Shown here in pieces: positions 9,585-17,468 of a stretch of 64,000 bases of DNA. Source of the DNA: Farysia itapuensis (Eukaryota; Basidiomycota; Ustilaginomycetes; Ustilaginales; Ustilaginaceae); assembly GCA_023212645.1 (NCBI GenBank), contig JALBYC010000008.1, positions 372,001-436,000 of the forward strand, written 5' to 3'. The position numbers were made by a program, and so were the translations under genes. Numbering within the stretch: position 1 is the stretch's first letter; each line of letters opens with the position of its first letter. A model generated the notes under the pieces. The model ran no database searches. It worked only from the letters and a program-made list of their open reading frames with translations, and was not told where the DNA came from.

Positions 9585-10904
9585 GGATTGACCAATTGTG
9601 AATTCTTTTTGTGGTGAGCCATATATATAGCGCACACCAGTAATCGGGACCTGTAATCTAATACCATCAACGCACGCCGTCTCAGCGGATCACAGATGTT
9701 GTACCTCAACTCGAGCTAGCTAGCTCATCTGCGGAAGGCATATAGATCAGGCGGGACACTGAATTACACGGGACTATGACTGAGCAGTAGGCATTCTTGT
9801 AGAGACTTCTAGCGGTAGATGTCAGGCTCTGGCAAGGCGAGTTGGGAGCTCGACACAGACTGAGAGAAAATGGGAAAAGACAATCGATGAAAGAGAGAGA
9901 GCTACCTGTGCATACGTGTCATCTATATAGAAGAGCTTACCCCACTTGCATGGCGCCGTAGAGTCGCAGGCGACGCAGACAAGTGCAGAGTCGGGAACCG
10001 GACGGCTCGGTAACCCATCCAAGATCCGGTTTCTGACACCGAGTGTCTTCTGTCTCTCACTTAGCGCCCCCTGCAACGCCGGCGACTTTTCATCGGGGTT
10101 CAATCTCCAGGCCATTCTTGGTGTCTCTGATATTTGCAGAGGGTCTAGGAGCGAGCTATGGCGAGGATAGGAGGACTCAGGAGAGGCCCTGCGTGTGTTT
10201 TGTGCGCGTTGATGGGCGGCCAGATAGACGCCAAAGGCTCAGTTTCGGCTTTTCAAATTGCTCGTATTCAAATTATAAGCACAGACAAGGGGGCGGATTT
10301 CAAACGTGGCTCGCGCCGTAATGAAGTGGAGCGATTGCAACACATTGGGTCGGGGAACGTCGGGGTTCGATGGCAAGCAATTTACTGAGGGATCCGGTGT
10401 AGTGATGGTGTATTGCAACTTTTGCAAGACGAGAAAGGCAAGCGGTGTGTCGTTCTCTGGCGAAAGAGGAGTCTCGGCCGAGCACAGGCAGACAAGGAGG
10501 CGAAAGACTCTTCGTATTCACATTGGAGAGCGAAACTGTAAACGAATCAGGCGAGTGCGAAGTGATGTGTTCGGACACCTTGTCCCTGACGGCTGGGTCT
10601 GTCAACCGCTTCCGTGCTCATTGCCAAGTGTAACGAGAAGATGGCTACTGCAGAAAGCGTAAGGTACAGCACAAGTCGCACTTGCTTCATCATATTACCC
10701 AATTGCTGCTGAGGCCTGGTGAAGCACGCATTCGCAAGCTGCACTAATATCATTGCTTGCGTCTGCCACACAATCTTCACTACTGCAGCACTGCTCATGG
10801 ACGATTTGACCGCACTTCATCACACGAGAAAAATTGACTCTTGCGGTGGGTAACTTGCTTAGCACGGGGTAAAGAAGGGGGGGGGGGAGGGGGGTCATGC
10901 TACA
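9585..10904. other. Non-coding stretch within the island
   Basis: No frame with recognisable similarity. A G-rich run (about 10874-10894) lies close to the right end. I looked here on the minus strand for the RuvC half that should follow the Fanzor-like N-terminal half and found none. Confidence 0.5.
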
Positions 10905-11645
10905 TTAAAACCTCGACGATGTCAAGTACCAATCTCCTTGAGCGTCCCGTTTGATACTATAGTCCCTTCTTGTTCTGAAGCGTGCACGATCTGAGCTGCT
11001 CTCTTCATCACAGAGACTCAGAAGGTGCCAACGCTGCTTCTGCCCTCGCAACTTGATCTTGAATGGCACGCTCAAGTCGCCGAGGGCAGGGGGTTCTAGC
11101 TGCAACTGGAGCTTGTCAATCTTGCGTCCTGTTGCAGCGTTGTTAAACGTTGGCAAAATGATGCCAGACGCGGCAGGCAGCGGTAGCGAGTAGCCGCACC
11201 TTTGGTCGTCCTCCGCGGAGGCCACCTTGATGTTCGGTGGGGCTCGGCCATGGTACTCTGTCAATAGAGACCGTCTGGCGGCAACGACCTCGGCAACCGC
11301 TTTCCTTCTCCCGTATTCAGGGTACCCTCCCACCCAGGCTTGCTGCTTCAGCAATTCCCCGTCGACATCGCAGAGTAAAGGCTGGAGGTGGTGGGGCATG
11401 AGAAAGGGGTGCTCTAGTGTGGTCACCTCATTTAGAAGCTCCGCAGCCCTGTTGCGTGTGAATCTGCAAGCACGACGGCATTGACATAACTCCCTCTGTA
11501 TGGTCTTGGGAAGGTCTACACGATAGGGGATCGTGCGCTTCGACATGCCGAGTCTAGGGACATTGGTCTCGGGTCGGAATTGAAATGGAAATGAGGCTTC
11601 AGTGGTTTGTGAGCTCGGCTCGAATGACCGAGCGTTTGGGTCCAT
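10905..11645 (-). pseudogene. Fanzor-like (eukaryotic TnpB relative) N-terminal half, truncated
   Basis: 246-codon open frame from an ATG at 11645 to TAA at 10905. Residues ~37-75 (PYRVDLPKTIQREL ... RACRFTRNRAAELLNE) resemble the N-terminal signature of TnpB/Fanzor proteins, where a Pro-rich strand is followed by a helix with R-x-x-x-N. Near the end DYSIKRDAQGDWYLT resembles the strand just before RuvC-I. The frame then stops, so the RuvC-I Asp, RuvC-II Glu, zinc finger and RuvC-III Asp are all missing. TnpB and Fanzor proteins are RNA-guided nucleases; this fragment cannot cut DNA. The assignment is by motif pattern and is less certain than for the C-terminal half at 15.8-16.3 kb, which lies on the opposite strand and so is not its missing part in any simple way. 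Confidence 0.5.
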
Positions 11646-12739
11646 AGGGTATGATGGTGGTTGTTATCCTGACTACTCAGGCCTGTCTTCTGATTTGGAT
11701 ACCTTGGATCTGTATGTTTATCAGCACGATATCTCCACAAAAGGCAACTCTGCGCCTCTTACTCTGCTTTAGCTTTGTGTCCAATGAAAGTTCCATCTGC
11801 ATGCAAAAGTGATCTGGGCAACTTTAGCCGTGCAATATTGTTGCATCAACCTTTCCCTCTTTTTAAGTCAGACTGTTTTATGTGATGCTCTTCAGCTGCA
11901 GACAGTCACGCAAAGCGGGCTCTAGAGCACAGCTGACTCAAGTTCCCCGAGACGACTCCCAAAAAGGCTGAAGGCTCAGGTGCTAGAGGAAGCAAGCATG
12001 GAACGCGTGCACTACTTAAGCGAGCTAAGCGAGTGACATGTCGGAGTTCGGATGCCGCTGTGACAGCTCAACACTGTGACTAGCGAAAGTGATTAATACA
12101 ACCCTCTGCGCAAAGGAGGTGTGTGTGCCCACAATTCACGACGGCCACCAAGCGTGCCAACATTTTCAGTAGATGGATCTGCTCCAGCGCATCCGACGAG
12201 ATGAACCGCGCAAAGTACCGAGGTGAACGAAGATAAGATGCGCGAAGCTCGACGGCTGACGGAAATGAAACGCGGTGAATTTCAACTCTACTGTCATGGT
12301 GGGTCTTCCAACGGAGATCATGGCTGTGTACAGTATGCCAGCTATCATACAAAAGCCCGCCTTTGTCGAGCTCTGCAACACCCCACTCCAGCTTGCTGCC
12401 CTTTTCCACTGCGAACGCTCTCTATGCGCCTGTCGTCAAGCGCATTGGCAGCTCGCCAGGTTCGACGCCCGACGCCCAAATGCGATACCCTTCTCTTCTC
12501 CCCGAGCTCAACGCTGTCACACAGAAAGACCCAGATCCATGACCCATGGTCGACGAGGCACTACAGCGCCTCTAGATTACACTTTGCACGAGCTCATCGT
12601 GTCTGGACGATGCATTCCGGGTCACAGAAGAATGAAACTGGGTACAAGGACCTTACTTGATGCCTTATCTACGCTGCAATCATCCTGACTTCGTGCTGGG
12701 AGATCTCGAACTCAAAATAGTCTTGTCCGTAGACTAGTT
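11646..12739. other. Non-coding stretch within the island
   Basis: No supported gene. Several short frames around 12.1-12.7 kb overlap on both strands without domains. A lone B-box-like GGTTCGACGCC at 12459 has no partner A-box. Confidence 0.5.
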
Positions 12740-13210
12740 TGGCCGCCACCATGGCAGGATCGCGACGGAGTGCCCAGCAGGCAACAAAGAAGGTGTCTTG
12801 CTTTCAGTGGGGCGTACGCTCACAATGCCGTACTAAACGAGCTTGCTTGTTTCGACCCCGTCCATTCGACACCTGTCGACTGCATGCACGAAGTTCACCT
12901 GGGCTTGTGTAAACGCTTCTGGCACAAGTTTCTCATCAAGACGTGCGGTGATATGCGAGATCGGAGCCGTACCAGACTCAAGGACGCACAGTCTCTTTTC
13001 GCAGCTGCAACCATTCCCACCGTCGTCAAGAGACCGAATTCAAGGATCGGAGATCGAGGTGGTGGTTTGCCGACAGCAGAGGAATGGACGACGCTTTATC
13101 GCGTCCACATGCCTTTCCTGTTTATGCACCTCTGGCCTTCAAGCATTCACGGAGACGAGGACGAAACACTGATGTTCAGTCCGGACACAAAAAGTGGGAC
13201 GCGGCCGGTG
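12740..13210 (+). pseudogene. tnp2-type DNA transposase fragment (CACTA/Plavaka-like)
   Basis: The frame from 12770 reads VLNELACFDPVHSTPVDCMH followed by EVHLGLCKRFWH, then a stretch with RPNSRIGD and LPTAEEWTTLYRVHMPFLF. The pattern 'fDP..pVD.MH...LGl.k..w' followed by 'lP..~ri~...~t~.eW' is characteristic of tnp2-like transposases of fungal CACTA/Plavaka elements. Just upstream, another frame gives FQWGVRSQC, which matches the segment normally preceding it (GVR-x-S), so a frameshift near 12820 has occurred. Both ends of the element are lost. It is a dead remnant. Confidence 0.65.
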
Positions 13211-13280
13211 CTATCGGGACCTAAGCGAGAGTCTCGACATTGTGCATGCTTTCGTGCGCTGTCATAGAGCTACTGAAAAG

Positions 13281-13297
13281 TGTCACGGTAGTGACAG
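13281..13297 (-). repeat. 17-bp dyad motif, copy 2 (inverted)
   Basis: TGTCACGGTAGTGACAG on the plus strand is the exact reverse complement of the 17-mer at 6584-6600. It lies 34 bp before the first LTR-like repeat. Confidence 0.8.
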
Positions 13298-13331
13298 ATG
13301 TGAAGAAGAGGGGTCACGCGCTATACACACT

Positions 13332-13530
13332 TGTGTCACCGCGGGCGCCGGAACGCGCTCCGGTTTCGACGCGTGCAACCACCCGGGCTTCATATAGCGC
13401 CCGGGTGGGTCCCCATATATATATAGCACGCGCCACCCGTAGTCCGCACTAGTTCCCTCATCCAGCAATAGCATCCTCTCGCCCACTGTCTGAGCTCCTG
13501 TCGTGCGTGCTTGGTTTCCTCGCCGTCACA
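13332..13530 (-). repeat. LTR-like repeat A (~199 bp)
   Basis: It shares its whole length, with indels, with repeat B 62 bp downstream. Common blocks include TGTGTCACCGCGG at the left, ACGCGTGCAA, GCGCCCGGGTGGGT, a CATATATA run followed by GCACGCGC, CCCTCATCCAGCAATA, TGTCTGAGCTCCTG and GTCACAAC at the right. In minus orientation it starts TGTG and ends CACA, as LTRs do. It is probably a solo LTR or the far LTR of a collapsed element. Confidence 0.7.
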
Positions 13531-13592
13531 ACTTGTGCCCATGAGCAGCTGACCGACACGCACAGACCTTGACGGGATAGAATATAGATGTA

Positions 13593-13777
13593 TGTGTCAC
13601 CGCGGCGCTGGCCGGCGCTGGAGCGCGCTCCGGCTCCGACGCGTGCAAATTAGCGCCCGGGTGGGTCTCCATATATAGCACGCGCACACCTTAGTCTGCA
13701 CTTGTCCCTCATCCAGCAATATCCTCCTCCGCTGTCTGAGCTCCTGTTCGCGCGTGCCTGTTCCCCTCGCGGTCACA
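13593..13777 (-). repeat. LTR-like repeat B (~185 bp)
   Basis: Second copy of the repeat, adjoining the Ty3/gypsy integrase fragment whose reading direction runs into it. In that orientation it is the 3' LTR. Its ends form a short imperfect inverted repeat (TGTGACCGC and GCGGTGACACA). A TATATA core is retained. Confidence 0.7.
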
Positions 13778-14345
13778 ACCATTGTATCGATCGTCCAGTT
13801 TGTCCATTGGGCGTCGAGCTGGTAAGTAGCGACGGGACAGTCGGACGAGGTCGCCTGGCTTAAAAGTCGGTGCCTCCTTTCGGTGTGCATCAGCTTGGAG
13901 CGTGTAACGTTTCTGAACAAGTAACAGTGCATCTTCGGCGCCAGCTTGGGTGGTGTGTATGTTTGTCACGAAATCGTTTGCTGCGGGGACTGGAGAATCG
14001 ATTGGTGTACAGTCCGCTCTTGAGTGATACCCGAAGACGGTATAGAACGGCGATTGAGTTGTTGACGAGTGTGGCGCATTGTTATACGCGAACTCTGCGA
14101 GTGGTATAAGCGAGTGCCAATCGTCCTGTAGATAGTCCCCGAAGAGGCGCAAATATTGTTCCAACGTCTGGTTGACGCGTTCGGTTTGGCCATTTGTCTG
14201 TGGGTGAAAAGCGGTGGACAGCAGTGGTTTCACTTGTGCCTGTTGTAGCACGTTGCGCCAAAAGGTAGACGTGAAAGTGGCTCCTCGGTCGGATACGATG
14301 TCTTGTGGGAATGCAGTCTGAACACGTTTTGCACAAATTGACATA
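13778..14345 (-). pseudogene. Ty3/gypsy integrase fragment
   Basis: The minus-strand frame carries DIVSDRGATFTSTFW, then FHPQTNGQTERVNQTLEQYL and AEFAYNNAPHSSTTQSPF, followed by KRYTLQADAHRKEAPTFKPGD and a short chromodomain-like basic segment. These are the second Asp and the Glu of the D,D-35-E core and the GPY-type C-terminal region of Ty3/gypsy integrase. The piece just upstream, FVQNVFRLH, is in a different frame, so there is a frameshift at about 14310. Gag, protease, reverse transcriptase, RNase H and the first catalytic Asp are gone. The frame reads on into LTR-like repeat B. Confidence 0.85.
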
Positions 14346-14460
14346 TACTTTCGTGTCTGACGTTGGTCCAGCAATCGCTGACCAAGATGAGTCTTTGGCT
14401 GTTTTTGATAATCGCATTGACTTTGTTCACCATCGTCTCGTGCTCCATGTCTAGTCCGGT
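14346..14460 (-). pseudogene. hAT-like transposase snippet (DUF659-type)
   Basis: The minus-strand frame reads VNKVNAIIKNSQRLILVSDC followed by WTNVRHESICQF. The pattern 'D-G-W-T-N-x-R-x-E-S-I-x-x-F' preceded by a hydrophobic strand is typical of hAT/DUF659 transposases; the Gly is Cys here. It joins in the same frame to the FVQNVFRLH start of the gypsy integrase piece, so the junction of two element types lies near 14345. Only ~38 residues support the call. Confidence 0.4.
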
Positions 14461-15792
14461 TGAGCGCACGATGAGCGGAAACCAACAAGGGGGGGAAAAA
14501 GGGAGGGATCTAAAAGAAAAAGGATGTGTCGCCGAGAGAAAGGGGGCTTCTCGGCTACCAAACGGACGGACGAAGGGAGAGGTACGAGGAACTATCGCGA
14601 TCGTACACCATAGTCCCATCAAAAGGCCACGACGAACCCGGGGCAAAGTCGGTCACTGTTGATTTGACCCAACAGTGCCGCATTGCAGACTCCACGCCCC
14701 ACGACAACGGCAACGACTTCTCCAACGAACCGGGGCACTCACCTTTGCTGATTTCCGGGAGGGGCAGGCGGTCGTATAGGTGCCGCCATTCCTCCCGGTA
14801 GAAGGCATAAATTTCGGGCCCATGGCTGGGCCCGCGGAGCTGCCGCTCCGTATCCGGACAATTTGTGAGCGAAACGAAAGGTTTCGCCAGGGGATTCATG
14901 GTGATGGTTGTGGTGGACCATAATGCTACGAAACTGGCAAACGTTTCTCTAACGGACCTTGTGCGTTCATACTGTTAGTGTTTCACCGGACACACCTACA
15001 TAGGGACCGATGGCGAGCGTTACGAGCGGTAGGTGAACTCCGGAGCAGACTTCGTTGGCTGTAACGTGTACACAGCAAAGCCGCGTAGCTAACAATAGGC
15101 CGGAGGGAGGGATCATCTCGTGGTCGAACATATCCATGTTGAGCCCGGCGTGCTTGCTTCTTCTTTGCTGAGAGGACAGGGTAGATGTGGTTTGGGGACA
15201 GAAGGGAGAGGGGGACTGTGCTATATATACACGATTGGCTGAACCACTTTGGTACCAGCTCCTAGCAGAGTGTGCCACAGGACGGGATGCAGACGCAGAG
15301 TACGAGCAGATGGATGTGGGCCTGCGAGCACCGTGTGACTTACTCGGAGCAGACTCGGTCCATCCGTCGGAGCAAGAAGTAGCACAAGGTCGACCTCGCC
15401 ACCGTCACATTGAATGGGGATGTTCACGGTGCGCCAAAGCGCTCACAGGCGGATCACTCTGTTCTCCATCTCAACCCCAAAACTTTCGTGATGCAATTAG
15501 CGACACATGTAAGCCTGTGTCACATTCATAACTAGTGCGGTACTCGTGTTTCTCATCCCACCGATGCGCTAAGCTAGCTAAGCTAGCGGGCGAAACGTTG
15601 AATCTGTGAATCACATGAGCGTGGAGGTGGGCTGAGTGCAAAGCAGAGTATCGCGCGCAACACTGCGACATGTGCCCACCCCTCTTTGAATCGCGCGCTT
15701 ACCACCGGAACGCTATGCTCTAATTTGCGCAGGTAAAGGAATGCGCAGCGGAGGGTGCTTGAGCAATGAATAGCAACGGGGTGCGTTCATGA
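14461..15792. other. Island stretch without assignable gene
   Basis: A minus-strand frame of 114 codons (14555-14899) has protein-like composition and contains a GTGAGT splice-donor-like site after LPLPEISK, but I do not recognise it. Nothing else here can be supported. A run of CTAAGCTAGCTAAGCTAGC lies at about 15571-15589. Confidence 0.4.
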
Positions 15793-16269
15793 AGCACTTT
15801 TGCGTTTGGTAGCAGACTAGCAGTGCACCTCATATCTTTCAAAAAGAAGTTGTCGCAGCTCGTAAATGACCTACACTGCCGTGCCAGCCATTTCATGGCA
15901 ACAAAGGCAGACGTGATCGTCATGCCGCGGATGGAAATTCGCGGCATGATCGCGCGTTCAGGGTATTTAGGGCCTTTGACAAAGCGCGCTCTTCTCGGAT
16001 GGGGTCATGGTGCGTTCTTGAATCGTCTGGCAGTGAAATGCCACGACGTAGCTTTTGACTCCCGCTTCCCAGGCAAGGAATCCACTGTGCTGCTAATACA
16101 GCCAGAGGGATACACCTCTAAGACCTGCGGAAAATGTGGCAATATCAAGGCTAAGCTTGGCGGCTACAAGATGTATATTTGCGTTGTCCCCGGCTGTGGT
16201 TATCGAGCTGTTCGTGACCACAATGGAGCGCGCAATATGTTCCTTAAGGCAATGCGCCCTTGGGGATGA
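15793..16269 (+). pseudogene. Fanzor (eukaryotic TnpB) C-terminal nuclease half
   Basis: The open frame follows a TGA at 15790 and ends in TGA at 16267-16269. It reads through a helix typical of the Fanzor/TnpB C-terminus (FKKKLSQLVNDLH), then ADVIVMPRMEIRGM, a bridging helix (TKRALLGWGHGAFLNRLAVK), the RuvC-II/zinc-finger entry PEGYTSKTCGKCG, a second Cys pair YICVVPGCGY, and RuvC-III AVRDHNGARNMFLKAM. The catalytic Glu (in PEGYTSKTC), the four zinc Cys and the catalytic Asp (in RDHNGARN) are all intact. RuvC-I and the whole N-terminal half are absent upstream. Fanzors are RNA-guided DNA endonucleases spread by eukaryotic transposons; this copy is 5'-truncated. Similarity to TnpB is strong; which Fanzor subgroup is not determinable by eye. 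Confidence 0.85.
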
Positions 16270-16852
16270 AAAGTCGGTTCCCTGTCGCTTGGCTCTTGGT
16301 TGTCGTCTCAAAAGCTGTGTCACTGTTCTCCGGTGTCTCTCTTCTCGCGTGTCTCTCTTCTCGGGTGCCTCTCTTCTGGCATTATCTTCCATGCTTCTCT
16401 TCTCCCGGGTCTCTCTTGTCGCGTCTTCTTCGATGCTTCTCTTCTCCTGGGTCCTTCTATAGTTTCTCCATATCTTGGCCTCCTCGATACCATATCCTCG
16501 CCTCCTCGACCTCGTTCTCTGGCCGCCTTCGGAGCAGTTCTTCCGGCTATTTTCTACCGCTTTAAATTCCTAGCTACCTCGGCCTTCCCCTACGTTTTTA
16601 GTTGGCCCATGTTGGCTCTCTCCGGCCTTCTCCCGGCCACCATTGCCGCCCCGTCCTCTTGTCCACGTTCCTGGTCTTCTTAGACATTCTCTGGGATTTT
16701 CCGATTTTCTGGCTTCTTCGCACGCCGCTAAGTCTTCGCTCTCCCTCGGCATACTTACGCTTATAAAGCAGCAGGCATTGCGCCCTGTCCAAAAGATGAC
16801 TGCCACACCGATGTGAGAACGCCAAAAATAGCACAATAGCGCCCGTAGACCA
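16270..16852 (+). repeat. Pyrimidine-rich degenerate tandem repeats after the Fanzor fragment
   Basis: A 16-bp unit (GTGTCTCTCTTCTCG plus one base) repeats about three times at 16333-16380. A related ~43-bp unit starting GCTTCTCTTCTCC repeats twice up to ~16460. The rest of the interval is C/T-rich with no coding similarity. Confidence 0.6.
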
Positions 16853-17280
16853 ATGATCAACATCCCAACCCGAAGGTTCTTTCGAAGGTGGAACAGTGTC
16901 CGCCCAGAGGTACTCGAAGCCACGCATGCCGCCACGGTCGTCCGCCTCAACACTCCACTCGACCTACAAGCTCGACACGGGCTGCAAGAAAACTCCTCGT
17001 ACCTCGGCCGAAAGTGGCTGAGTATTTTGCCTGTTTCCAAACAGACTTTCCTGGCAAATGCTCAGATCACTGAGGCCTTACGAGCACGTCTTCTTGTGCC
17101 GATTCGCGTGCTTTCCGCCCTCTGCTGGGACACCAGAACACCTGCCCCGGAGTCTGAGCGGAGGTGGGTGGAGCGCCACAACCGGGTCGTGAGAGCATTC
17201 GGTCAAGCTGTCGTTGATAATTGCAGTTTCCCGGCTGCTACGGACAAGAGGGGACCGAGCTTTGGGGGTCACGGTCGAGG
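16853..17280 (+). pseudogene. LINE retrotransposon ORF2 C-terminus, degenerate
   Basis: The plus-strand frame contains LQARHGLQENSSYLGRKWLS followed by ILPVSKQTFLANAQITEALR, RARLLVP and then ERRWVERHNRVVRAFGQAV. In fungal LINE reverse transcriptases the region after the RT domain reads similarly: a Leu-Pro step, a LR-x-RL-x-P segment, a Cys/His cluster and RHN-x-V. The expected zinc cysteines are mostly lost (ALCWDTRTP). The RT domain itself is missing. It ends less than 200 bp before the start codon of the HPP gene. Confidence 0.5.
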
Positions 17281-17468
17281 GCTCGCAGTACGCAGTACGC
17301 AGATCTGGATCTGGCGGATGTTGAAAAATGCCCGCCACGTGGCGCGAGGAACCGTCATTGCGCATCGGTTGGCGACGTTTTTGAGGCGCGTTGGCGATCG
17401 ACGTAGCTGCGGGTAGCAAATTTTGCCGCGAACCTCCGCACACCATTGCAGCAAAAGCGTCCGCGAAG

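Noticed and set aside
12459..12469. B-box-like GGTTCGACGCC as a tRNA or SINE
   Set aside because: No A-box, cloverleaf or terminator accompanies it; a similar partial match near 10372 also fails.
14302..14345. Splicing to join the two integrase frames
   Set aside because: No plausible GT-AG pair lies at the frame change; a small deletion explains it better.
10905..16269. The two Fanzor halves as one split or trans-spliced gene
   Set aside because: They lie on opposite strands, 4 kb apart, in the wrong order, with unrelated elements between; the RuvC-I segment is absent from both.
6584..17468. A complete Starship-type element led by the recombinase
   Set aside because: The recombinase points towards only ~1 kb of sequence before the intact alcohol dehydrogenase, it is frameshifted, and no cargo genes follow it.
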